Origin: JAGQPD01 sp020426865 | GTDB taxonomy: Bacteria; Planctomycetota; Planctomycetia; Pirellulales; Pirellulaceae | Direction of reading: 5' to 3' | DNA: 64,000 nt | Assembly (NCBI GenBank): GCA_041399065.1 | Contig: JAWKTN010000005.1 | Location: 1 to 64,000 of the forward strand | Part shown: in pieces, positions 9,712 through 17,782 of the stretch | Numbering within the stretch: the stretch's first letter is position 1 | Layout of the letters: every line of letters begins with the position of its first letter | Notes under the pieces: model-generated | What the model was told of the DNA's origin: nothing | Databases searched by the model: none | Seen by the model: the letters and a program-made list of their open reading frames with translations, nothing else | Program-made: the position numbers and the translations under genes

Positions 9712-10818
9712 ATGCTCCGCCGATGTTTCTCTGTGATTCACTTGCTACTAGCCAGTCTGCTTAGCGCCCCCACGTTCGCGCAAGAATCGTATCGCGTCTA
9801 TCTTGGTACGTATACCGACAGCGCAAGCCAAGGAATTTACCATTGCCAGCTAGACCTTGCAGACGGCACCTTGTCACCGGTCGCGCTGGCCGCTAAGACG
9901 AGCAGCCCATCGTTTCTGGCCATTCACCCGAATAAGAAGTACATGTATGCCGTCAATGAATCGGAGGCGACGATCTCGGCGTTCGCCATCGACAGCCATA
10001 CCGGCAACCTGACGTTCTTGAATAGACAACCGTCGCAAGGTGACGCACCCTGCCACCTGGTCGTCGATTCTACCGGCAAATACGTTTTGGCCGCCAACTA
10101 CACGGGAGGCAGCTGCATCTGCTTGCCGATCGCCGACGACGGATCGCTCGGCGAAGCCTCTTCCTTCCAGCAGCATCAAGGGGTACGCATTCACGCGCAT
10201 TCCATTCATGTCGACCGAGCGAACAAGTATGCCCTGTGCTGCGACTTGGGTCTTGATCAAGTGATCGTTTATGCCTTTGATGCCGATCGCGGCCTGCTAA
10301 CGCCCCATAGTGTCTTTCACACGCCGAAGGGGGCCGGCCCCAGGCACTTTGCCTGGCACCCCGATGGTCAGACTGCATTCATCAACGGCGAAACGGATCT
10401 GACCGTTATCGCTTGCCGATACTACGCCGATCGCGGAGAGCTCCAACAAATGCAAGTCCTGTCAACGCTGCCCACCGATGTGACGCGAAACGGCGGCAGC
10501 ACCGCGGAAACCGTCGTCCACCCGTCCGGAAAATTCGTTTACGTGTCCAACCGGGATCCGTACAACTCAATCGCCATCTTTTCCGTTAATCCCGAAACCA
10601 GATCGTTGACGCCTGCCGGACACCAGGCAACCGGTATCAAAACGCCGCGCAACTTTGCCATCGACCCGACGGGCACATTTATGCTGGTCGCCAACCAATC
10701 GGGGGGCAACGTCCTCGTCTTCCGCATCGATCCCGATACGGGAGGTCTCTCGCCGACAGGCCACAGCGTGGAGGTGGCTAATGCCGTCTGCGTCCGGTAC
10801 CTGGAACGAGGTCCGTGA
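9712..10818 (+). CDS. Secreted lactonase-family seven-bladed beta-propeller (6-phosphogluconolactonase-like)
   Basis: About 368 aa with a clear signal peptide (MLRRCFSVIHLLLASLLSAP then FAQ). It then follows the lactonase/YbhE pattern: YLGTYT at the mature N-terminus, FLAIHPNKKYMYAVNE, NGGSTAETVVHPSGKFVYVSNR and TPRNFAIDPTGTFMLVANQ, the family's propeller blades. Characterised cytoplasmic members hydrolyse 6-phosphogluconolactone. This one is exported, so its substrate is probably a different lactone or sugar compound. GGAGAG precedes the ATG at 9712. It stands alone and is not in a pentose-phosphate cluster. Confidence 0.85.
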   Translation: MLRRCFSVIHLLLASLLSAPTFAQESYRVYLGTYTDSASQGIYHCQLDLADGTLSPVALAAKTSSPSFLAIHPNKKYMYAVNESEATISAFAIDSHTGNLTFLNRQPSQGDAPCHLVVDSTGKYVLAANYTGGSCICLPIADDGSLGEASSFQQHQGVRIHAHSIHVDRANKYALCCDLGLDQVIVYAFDADRGLLTPHSVFHTPKGAGPRHFAWHPDGQTAFINGETDLTVIACRYYADRGELQQMQVLSTLPTDVTRNGGSTAETVVHPSGKFVYVSNRDPYNSIAIFSVNPETRSLTPAGHQATGIKTPRNFAIDPTGTFMLVANQSGGNVLVFRIDPDTGGLSPTGHSVEVANAVCVRYLERGP

Positions 10819-10995
10819 ACCGCGAACTTGCTGATGAGTTGAAGGTGCCGCAGAATCGCTGAAAGAATAAGCACTCCATTTGAATGTTTCTGGCCGGAAG
10901 CTTGGTAGAACGGAGCGGTATGGGTTGGTTAGAATAAACCACTTGTCTTCGGCGCCCCGATTCCGAAACCACCACAAGCTGCTGAGCCGTCATCG

Positions 10996-11589
10996 ATGGA
11001 AAATGGTTCCATTACGCGTTGGATTTTGTCGTTGAAAGCTGGGCATCCAGACGCGGCCGATGCACTGTGGGACCGGTATTTCGAGCGGCTCGCCGCAATC
11101 GCTCGGCGACGGCTGGTCCATCGTGTGCAGGCGGTGGATGGCGAAGATGTGGCGGTGAGTGTCTTTGACACGATTTTTCGGGGGGTCTCCGCCGGCCGCT
11201 TCCCCAAATTATCCGATCGGACCGATTTGTGGAAATTACTTGTCGCAATCACGCACCAAAAGGTGTGTAATCAGTTGAGGCACGAGCGCGCGCAAAAACG
11301 GGGCGGCGGCAACGTCAAGAAGATTTCAGAAATCAATGACCTAGCAAATCCGTTGTCGCTGATCGAGCTCGATAATCGCGAACCGACACCCTTGGAAATT
11401 GCAACGTTGGAGGATGCCTTCTCGCATTTGTTGGCGGTGCTGCCCAACGACCAAATGCGACGCATCACGTTGCTCAAGCTGGAGGGTTTTTCCAACAGCG
11501 AGATTGCCGAGATGGAGCAGGTGACGACCAGGACAGTCTTGCGCAAGTTGCAGGTTATTGAGGCGGCTTGGCTCAGCAAAGTGGAATAG
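10996..11589 (+). CDS. ECF-type RNA polymerase sigma factor (planctomycete type)
   Basis: 197 aa. Region 2 is visible near residues 10-80 (HPDAADALWDRYFERLAAIA, then DLWKLLVAITHQKVCNQLRH) and region 4 near 140-190 (LPNDQMRRITLLKLEGFSNS, EIAEMEQVTTRTVLRKL, a helix-turn-helix). No N-terminal anti-sigma-binding or membrane part. The kinase gene starts 19 bases downstream, so the two are very likely cotranscribed. In planctomycetes such sigma factor/kinase pairs are common, and the kinase is thought to control the sigma factor. The ribosome binding site is weak. Confidence 0.9.
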   Translation: MENGSITRWILSLKAGHPDAADALWDRYFERLAAIARRRLVHRVQAVDGEDVAVSVFDTIFRGVSAGRFPKLSDRTDLWKLLVAITHQKVCNQLRHERAQKRGGGNVKKISEINDLANPLSLIELDNREPTPLEIATLEDAFSHLLAVLPNDQMRRITLLKLEGFSNSEIAEMEQVTTRTVLRKLQVIEAAWLSKVE

Positions 11590-11607
11590 CAACCGAAAGA
11601 ATTGGTG

Positions 11608-14600
11608 ATGTCACGCAAGATCAACCATCCATCGTTGCAGGACTACTTCCAGCGGCTAACCGAAATCGACTCGATCTGCGACCAATTCGAATCACTGCTG
11701 CGCGATGGGCAACCGGCGAGTCTTGGGGAGTTTTTAAACAGTTCCTCTACGGCAAATCGCGACGTGTTGTTTGTGGAATTGTTGCAGATTGAGCGAGACT
11801 ATCGGCTGCGGGCCGGTGAGGCGGTCACAGAACAGCATTATCTTGAGCGTTATCCGGAGTTTGCCGGAGCGATCCGGCACGTGTTTGAGGACTTGATATC
11901 CACCGCCCGCACGACGGACTTCACCAACTCCGACCGTCTCCAGCAACCGGCCCCAAACATCGACCGCATCGGACGCTTTCGCGTTTCTGGCCTATTGGGT
12001 CGTGGAGCCTGTGGCAATGTGTATCAGGCGGTTGATCCGACGTTGGGCCGCGACGTTGCCATCAAGGTCGCACACGCTGGTGAATTGGACCGGAAACGGC
12101 TGACGCGTGAAGCGACCAACGCTTCGATGTTGTCGCATCCGGGTATCGTACCGGTGTTTGAAGTTGGCGACTTTGACGGCGGTTTATACATCGTCATGGA
12201 ATACGTCCGCGGCCACACGCTGGCAAAAGTACTGCGGCATGTCACGCAATTTGGCGAGCACGAAGCGGCTGATATCGTCTGCCAGTTGGCAAAGGCGGTT
12301 CAATACGCACACGGAAAAGGCGTCATCCATCGCGACATTAAACCGTCGAACATATTGGTGGAACACCCGACCAATGAACACGTGTCGCTCGATGATCTCG
12401 ACTCAAAGTCCGTCGTCCGTATTACCGACTTCGGTCTTGCCCAACAATATGATTCCGGCGATTCGACGTCACTTCATGGCGTCGTGGGAACACCCGGTTA
12501 CATGAGCCCGGAGCAGGCAGCGGGGAAATCCCAGGCGGCTGATGAGCGGTCCGATATTTTCAGTTTGGGGATGGTGCTGTTTCATTTACTCACCGGACGC
12601 GTGGCGTTCGAGGGCGAACTGTTCGACGTAATATGCAGAACGGCCACTCAGGACGCGCCGGATGTCCGATCGCTGCGAGCCGATGTCTCCAAAGATCTCG
12701 CTGCCATCTGCAATCGCTGCACTGCTCGCGAACCAACGAAACGCTATGCGTCGGCGCGAGAACTACTGGACGACATCGAACGCTGGCGCCGTGGCGAGCC
12801 GACACACGCCCGATATGAATCGCCCATGGTACGTGCGACGCGAAGGTTCATCGCCAGCCGCCGATCCAGGGCCTTAGCGCTGCTCTCGATATTGGCCCTC
12901 GTTGCGGCATTTACCACACTGCATTGGCAGAATTCGTTGCGGGAGCAATTGATCGAGACGAAAATCAATGATTATTTGCGATCAGACTCGTCTCAGCTGC
13001 CAGAGCAACTGAGCATAATCCATGATTCCCTACCACTTTTAGAACCTGAGCTAACAAAGCGATTCGATCGCGCGACCGTGGGATCCCGTCATGGGCTGCT
13101 GCTGGTGCTCTCCCTGCTTCGCACACACCCCGAGTACGCGGAACGTTGTGTCGCCGAGCTACTTCGTGCGGCCCCGGACGATTTCGTCGCGTTGCTCGGT
13201 GAATTGGCGGACAATTCGCAGATCCCGAACATTCTGTCCGCCACCTGCAGTGACGAAGCAGTTTCCGACCGTAGTCGCTGCATCGCATATTGCGCGTTGA
13301 CGCACTTGCGACAGCACGATACACATCTGCTCTCATCCCGTGAAGTGCTGACTTGGTTGATGGCTGAAGAAATCGGCGCGTTACCCCACTGGAGCCGAAC
13401 ACTCGTTGTGTGTCGTGACGCACTATTGCCTGACCTACGTCAGCATTTGGCAACTCCGGCGACGTCCGCCAAAGCGTTTGTCATACTGCGCACGTTGTAC
13501 GCCAACGACACGAACACGTTGCTCTCACTCACCCCCCTGCTAGACGGCAGCCAATGGAAGCAACTGTTACCGCAGTATTCGACGTCCGCCGATGAATCTC
13601 GCCGGGCGTTACAAGCCCTATGGCAACAGGCCGAGATCGATGGCGACACGAGTGATCCGGCGATGCTCGGAAAGGCCCGTCTCGCCCTCGCCCAAATCGC
13701 ACTGGGGCAATGGCCAGAAAACTTGTTCCGTTACGATGAAAACGCGAGTATGGAGAGCTACGTTGTCCATCTTGCACGCAAGTGGCTGAAACCCGATTGC
13801 CTGACCGATCGCCTTTTGGGTTCCGCAGATCCCCATACGCAATTCGCCTTGTTGTCGGCACTCGGGACGTATCCCATCCAGGACCTGCCAGACAATGCTC
13901 GATCGTCACTTGTCCCGTGGCTGGTGGAGCAATACCGCCACCACCCGGATTCTGGCGTACACAGTGCCATTCGCTGGCTCGTTGACCGCTGGGGGCTGCA
14001 GAACGAACTTGCCGATACGGAGGCAGAATTGGCTGCGGCCGGCTATAACGAAAAGAACAATTGGTACCACAATCAGATCGGCCAGATCATGATCGTGGTC
14101 CGCGGACCGGTGGCGTACCTGAAGGGACAGCTCGAATCCGGGGCGATTCTTGAGACGGTCTACGAACATGGTCCGATTTCGTCAGCGGTTCCGTATTCCT
14201 TTGCCGTATCCGCGACAGAGGTCCGTTGGCGAGATGTGTTGCAATTGCCGGAAGTCGCGTATTTGACACCGGATTCGGTTGACCGTTTGGAACGGCCCAT
14301 TCGCAACATCAACGTATTCACGATCAGTGATGTGTGCACTGCAATGGACCGCCTTGCGGGCATCACCGACGCCAATGCCATGCAACGCGTCAGTGATATC
14401 GTCGTCTGCAACTACAAGGCCACCGGCTACCGACTGCCGACCGACGACGAATGGGAATATCTCTGCCGCGCCGGCTCCACCACCCGCAACTTTTTTGGAA
14501 CCGTCGACTCACCATTTCTTTCCGAATACGCTTGGAACGACGGAAATGCCAAAGAAGACCGGCCAGGTGGGCAAAAGATGCCCAATCGATTGGGTCTCTT

Positions 14601-14853
14601 TGATATCAACGGCAACGTTCACGAATGGACTCTCACTCCCGTCAAAACGCAACAAAACGAGCCGGCTCACGTCGTTCAACTTGGCGTAAACACGACAATG
14701 TTCGTGCGTGGTGGGGCATGGGACACGGAACCCATCTATATCCGTTCTCATAAACGAGCCCCTTGCTTAGCGAATGCGCAACGTGCTACGTTGGGCTTCC
14801 GTTGGTGCCACACCATCCATGACGCCACGCACATGTCGTCGGCCGCGAAGTAG
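11608..14853 (+). CDS. Membrane Ser/Thr protein kinase with C-terminal formylglycine-generating-type (SUMF1-like) domain
   Basis: About 1081 aa. N-terminal segment of about 115 residues, then a Hanks-type kinase: glycine loop GRGACGNVY, K153 in VAIKVAH, catalytic HRDIKPSN with D243, D274 in DFG, and GTPGYMSPEQ. A single membrane helix (ALALLSILALVAAF) follows near residue 420. The next ~400 residues are helical and unassigned. The C-terminal ~200 residues match the FGE-sulfatase/SUMF1 fold: GYRLPTDDEWEYLCRAG, GLFDINGNVHEWTLT, FVRGGAWD, TLGFRW. The catalytic cysteines of true FGE are not evident, so a binding role is likelier than enzyme activity. Start: ATG at 11608; in-frame TTG and GTG lie directly upstream. 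Probable operon with the ECF sigma factor. Confidence 0.88.
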   Translation: MSRKINHPSLQDYFQRLTEIDSICDQFESLLRDGQPASLGEFLNSSSTANRDVLFVELLQIERDYRLRAGEAVTEQHYLERYPEFAGAIRHVFEDLISTARTTDFTNSDRLQQPAPNIDRIGRFRVSGLLGRGACGNVYQAVDPTLGRDVAIKVAHAGELDRKRLTREATNASMLSHPGIVPVFEVGDFDGGLYIVMEYVRGHTLAKVLRHVTQFGEHEAADIVCQLAKAVQYAHGKGVIHRDIKPSNILVEHPTNEHVSLDDLDSKSVVRITDFGLAQQYDSGDSTSLHGVVGTPGYMSPEQAAGKSQAADERSDIFSLGMVLFHLLTGRVAFEGELFDVICRTATQDAPDVRSLRADVSKDLAAICNRCTAREPTKRYASARELLDDIERWRRGEPTHARYESPMVRATRRFIASRRSRALALLSILALVAAFTTLHWQNSLREQLIETKINDYLRSDSSQLPEQLSIIHDSLPLLEPELTKRFDRATVGSRHGLLLVLSLLRTHPEYAERCVAELLRAAPDDFVALLGELADNSQIPNILSATCSDEAVSDRSRCIAYCALTHLRQHDTHLLSSREVLTWLMAEEIGALPHWSRTLVVCRDALLPDLRQHLATPATSAKAFVILRTLYANDTNTLLSLTPLLDGSQWKQLLPQYSTSADESRRALQALWQQAEIDGDTSDPAMLGKARLALAQIALGQWPENLFRYDENASMESYVVHLARKWLKPDCLTDRLLGSADPHTQFALLSALGTYPIQDLPDNARSSLVPWLVEQYRHHPDSGVHSAIRWLVDRWGLQNELADTEAELAAAGYNEKNNWYHNQIGQIMIVVRGPVAYLKGQLESGAILETVYEHGPISSAVPYSFAVSATEVRWRDVLQLPEVAYLTPDSVDRLERPIRNINVFTISDVCTAMDRLAGITDANAMQRVSDIVVCNYKATGYRLPTDDEWEYLCRAGSTTRNFFGTVDSPFLSEYAWNDGNAKEDRPGGQKMPNRLGLFDINGNVHEWTLTPVKTQQNEPAHVVQLGVNTTMFVRGGAWDTEPIYIRSHKRAPCLANAQRATLGFRWCHTIHDATHMSSAAK

Positions 14854-14894
14854 TCGTTTTGGTATCTTTTTCACGTTTAACACCGAGGTTTGTA

Positions 14895-15494
14895 ATGGCA
14901 AAAAAGAAAGCGGCAAAAAAGACCACGAAGAAATCCCCGAAGAAACCCGCGACACAAGCAGGCAAACAGTCGTCCTTGTCCAAGAAAACGGCGCCGGCAA
15001 AGAACAACCAGAAGTCCCAGCCGGCCACGACCGCCGCTGGTGGCACCGGTTACTGCGAATACCATTGTAGCAACGGTGACTGGTGGCCAGCCAATGCGAT
15101 GCCCGAGCCGGGCTATTATTGCCCAGACTATCCGTTCCGCGAACAGGAGAACCTCGGCTGTACGGAAGGCACGACAACGATCATCCCTGCCGTGGAAATT
15201 CCGAGTCGCAAAGCGAAAAGTGGCGCCTCGATTAGTGACGGTTCCCATTGTGTCTATCAGGTTAAGCGTGGGAATTTCTATTTCGTCGATGCCGTCTGTG
15301 AAGCTGGGCATTTCTGCCCGGCTGACCTCTTTGAATTTGCTACCTCGAGCGGGCATGGCAAGTTGGGGCGATTGGTGCGAGCTCTGCGTGACCTGGGCGA
15401 TGATGTGGAGGCGACCATCAGTGTCTCTTCGGCACTGATTGCACAATGTCGTTCCAAAGGACATACGCCGCGAAAGCACCGCGGCGCGAAGTAG
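14895..15494 (+). CDS. Hypothetical protein: Lys-rich tail plus duplicated Cys-rich module
   Basis: Not a family I recognise. About 199 aa. Residues 1-45 are a histone-H1-like basic tail of AKKKAAKK and KKSPKKPA type repeats. Two related modules follow. The first has CEYHC, NGDWWPANAMPEPGYYCPD; the second has CVYQVKRGNFYFVDAV, CEAGHFCPAD. Aligned, the two share C, an aromatic, NGDWW/RGNFYF, and G-[YH]-[YF]-C-P, pointing to an internal duplication that may bind metal or form disulfides. The ATG at 14895 follows GAGG. It starts 41 bases after the kinase gene, so it may belong to the sigma/kinase transcript. A role in DNA binding is only a guess from the basic tail. Confidence 0.7.
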   Translation: MAKKKAAKKTTKKSPKKPATQAGKQSSLSKKTAPAKNNQKSQPATTAAGGTGYCEYHCSNGDWWPANAMPEPGYYCPDYPFREQENLGCTEGTTTIIPAVEIPSRKAKSGASISDGSHCVYQVKRGNFYFVDAVCEAGHFCPADLFEFATSSGHGKLGRLVRALRDLGDDVEATISVSSALIAQCRSKGHTPRKHRGAK

Positions 15495-15604
15495 CCGATG
15501 ACAACATGCCGAACCTGCGGCAACAAAAGTCCTACCACACGTTGCGCGTCACTCGTCCAAGCAAAGCAGGAGTTGCTGCCCAGCATCGTACTGACCGTCA
15601 AAGA

Positions 15605-16429
15605 CTACCGGGGACTATCAATGCGTGACCAAGCGTTGATCCCGGCGACATTTTTACGACGGCATTCGTCGTATTCCGCCAACCACACTTCGTGGGAATG
15701 AACGTTGGGCAAATGCATGCCGCCGGCAAAGTGCCAGATACGAATATCATCGCGTGGCGGACAGGCCACGGGATGATAGTTGTATTCCATCCCCAACAAT
15801 GCGTGCGAATAATCTGGCAATAGCAATTGGAACGATACCTCATCGGGGATCGGCATCGTGCGGGCCGCAAGCGTGAGCCGGTCCCATTCGCCCAACAGTA
15901 GCGATCCACGTCGCATGGCAAACACGCCAATATTGATCGCCGGGTGCGCTGCGTCGAGCGCTCGGTCGATCAATTCCGTCAGCGAGTATCCAAGCGTTTC
16001 GTTGGAGATGTTCAACCTGCGCCATTTCCCTAACAACTCGCGATAGTGGTCATCCGTGGTCGTCCAGCAGCCAAACACCGTTGCGGTTATATCATGTCGC
16101 TGGGCGCTGAGGAGCAACTTGCTGATATCGCCCACAATAAGCGTGTCGGCATCGAGAAAGACGGTCGCCTCATAAGGTGATTCGGCAATCGCCTTCGGCT
16201 TTGTCAAATAGGCCGCCGTTTGAACGGCAGCTCGTCTTTCACAGATTTGCCGGTGATCAATTCGAAGTGCTGCGTCCTGAGCGCATCGTTCACCAATTTC
16301 GTGTGACTCAGGCCGCGTCGTGAAGACGGTCACCGGCCCGTCATACCACTGGCGCAGACTATGTAGAGAAACAACAAATCGAGCCGCCAGCCTATTGCTT
16401 GTCAGCAGATAGACAATTCCGCAAGTCAT
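15605..16429 (-). CDS. Nucleotide-sugar glycosyltransferase-like protein (GT-A fold)
   Basis: About 274 aa. It begins CGIVYLLTSNRLAARFVVSL and has the DxD-type motif in ATVFLDADTLIVGD, as in GT8/GT-A enzymes that hold a nucleotide-sugar through a divalent metal. Later parts include AINIGVFAMRRGS and IRIWHFAGGMHLPN, typical of the acceptor side. No signal peptide or membrane helix, so probably cytoplasmic. The start at 16429 overlaps the stop of the upstream PEP-CTERM gene (ATGA), which fixes the start and suggests translational coupling. It is the last gene of a three-gene minus-strand operon. Donor and acceptor are unknown. Confidence 0.75.
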   Translation of the reverse strand: MTCGIVYLLTSNRLAARFVVSLHSLRQWYDGPVTVFTTRPESHEIGERCAQDAALRIDHRQICERRAAVQTAAYLTKPKAIAESPYEATVFLDADTLIVGDISKLLLSAQRHDITATVFGCWTTTDDHYRELLGKWRRLNISNETLGYSLTELIDRALDAAHPAINIGVFAMRRGSLLLGEWDRLTLAARTMPIPDEVSFQLLLPDYSHALLGMEYNYHPVACPPRDDIRIWHFAGGMHLPNVHSHEVWLAEYDECRRKNVAGINAWSRIDSPR

Positions 16430-17082
16430 GGATTTCTCGCGAAGGAGCTCGCCGATCGTCGTCGCATCGTGATGGAAGCGGCGACCATGGGCACGACGAA
16501 CCAACTAACAGTCGCTGGTTCCGGGACGACAACGGAGATATTGTCGATCAGCGCGTCAAAGCTGACGGTTCCCTCGGATACGTCCGTAAATGACAGCGTC
16601 GTGCGCCGAGAATCGGCCACAAACGAAAAGTGGTATTCGTCCCAGGGTCCCGGCCAGGCACCAGATGAATCCGAAACCGTTTCGTCCATCAGCACCGTGG
16701 CCCCTTCAATGAGCACCTGCAAGGCCGCCGTACCAGTACCGGTTCCTCCCTTGGCAAAGGCAAAATCAAGGTTGTAACCGATTCCGGGAATCGTGGCAAA
16801 TTCTTGACGAATCATACCGATGGGTGGATCGTTCCCGCCGTTGAATCCCAACAAATAGTCTCCCTCGTACGGCACGCAACACACATTGGTATTCACATCG
16901 TAGATCTCGACGTCACCTGATCTCATCCAGCCAATAAAATTGTGCGTTTCAAACCCGCCATTGACCAGCAGGTTTTCGGCACTCGCCGCCGGGCGAGGGC
17001 AAAGTACCAACAGCCAGACGGCAATCGTACCGAATACCTCGAGGTTCGAGGTATTGCAACGAAACAACATGTTCTTGGACAT
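16426..17082 (-). CDS. Secreted PEP-CTERM protein
   Basis: About 218 aa from the ATG at 17082, which has AAGGAG nine bases upstream; an ATG at 17127 overlaps the cupin stop (ATGA) and is a possible coupled start. The signal peptide ends near RPAASAENLL. The mature region opens with LLVNGGFETHNFIGW, the usual start of planctomycete DUF642/discoidin-like secreted proteins. The C-terminus is a PEP-CTERM tail: VVPEPATVSWF, hydrophobic stretch, then MRRR. This tail is recognised by an exosortase-type sorting system. The N-terminal part of the coding region contains one of the 23-bp palindromic repeats (17033-17055), so the repeat is translated into the signal-peptide region. Confidence 0.85.
   Translation of the reverse strand: MSKNMLFRCNTSNLEVFGTIAVWLLVLCPRPAASAENLLVNGGFETHNFIGWMRSGDVEIYDVNTNVCCVPYEGDYLLGFNGGNDPPIGMIRQEFATIPGIGYNLDFAFAKGGTGTGTAALQVLIEGATVLMDETVSDSSGAWPGPWDEYHFSFVADSRRTTLSFTDVSEGTVSFDALIDNISVVVPEPATVSWFVVPMVAASITMRRRSASSFARNP
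17033..17055 (-). repeat. 23-bp palindromic repeat inside a coding region
   Basis: Perfect 10-bp arms (AATACCTCGA / TCGAGGTATT) around a 3-base centre. On the minus strand it starts AATACCTCGAACC, like the intergenic copies. It is read as part of the N-terminus of the PEP-CTERM protein. Confidence 0.85.
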
Positions 17083-17123
17083 CGTAGCAAGCTCCTTGTT
17101 CGCGCACCAAAGCCAGCGTCGGT

Positions 17124-17495
17124 TCATACCTGGTCGGCCTCGAAATAGTCATCATCCGCAATGTCGGGGATCCCGACCACCAGCACTCGCATTTTGCCGA
17201 CGGCGCCGTGAACAACTCCGGGCGGAATATGCACGAGCGATCCAGCTGCCACAGGATGTTTTGCACCATCAAGCACGACGTGCCCCTCCCCTTCCAGAAC
17301 GTAGTACAACTCGGTCGATCGCTGATGATAGTGCGGGCGAGCTCCATCGATGTCCACGGCGTGAGCCCACGCCGCCGGCAACAAGTGCTCGTCTTCACGA
17401 CTGATCAACCGGTCCCGCCATCCACAGGCGCTCCGTTCTCGCGGGACTTCCCCCGCGTGACGTACGAGCACGGTTTTGCCTGGCTCTTTCGTCAT
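17124..17495 (-). CDS. Small cupin-domain protein
   Basis: 123 aa single-domain cupin. Cupin motif 1 is seen as HYHQRSTELYYVLEGEG (two His and a Glu for metal) and motif 2 as HIPPGVVHG. Single cupins of this size are often sugar-isomerase-like or small-molecule-binding proteins. The ATG at 17495 follows GAGGGA. Its stop overlaps an ATG of the next gene (ATGA), so it is the first gene of the cupin / PEP-CTERM / glycosyltransferase operon. Substrate unknown. Confidence 0.85.
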   Translation of the reverse strand: MTKEPGKTVLVRHAGEVPRERSACGWRDRLISREDEHLLPAAWAHAVDIDGARPHYHQRSTELYYVLEGEGHVVLDGAKHPVAAGSLVHIPPGVVHGAVGKMRVLVVGIPDIADDDYFEADQV

Positions 17496-17555
17496 GTGCA
17501 GATTCCCTCAGCAAACAACACGAAACCGATCCCGCTTCTGCCCCTTTCACCCCGA

Positions 17556-17636
17556 CCCTCTCCCCCACATGGAGTTGCGGCGATGACTAACACAACAATG
17601 TCGCGTGTTCTGCGCAACTCCTTACGAGGGAGAGGG
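17556..17636. repeat. Long imperfect hairpin between divergent genes
   Basis: CCCTCTCCC (17556-17564) pairs with GGGAGAGGG (17628-17636), and GGAGTTGCG (17571-17579) pairs with CGCAACTCC (17613-17621). The element sits between the divergently oriented cupin operon and the next plus-strand gene and is probably a dispersed MITE-like intergenic repeat. No gene in 17496-17782. Confidence 0.6.
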
Positions 17637-17782
17637 CGCCCGGTACACTACCGTCTTGGACAGTCCACCTGTAGTCTACCGGCTGTCTCGCAGGATGCAA
17701 CATCGAATATTCTTGGACAATTGTTGCACGACGTCCTCTGCTCCCCTATCTTCGATGTGTGCGAACGGTCCCAGGAGATACC

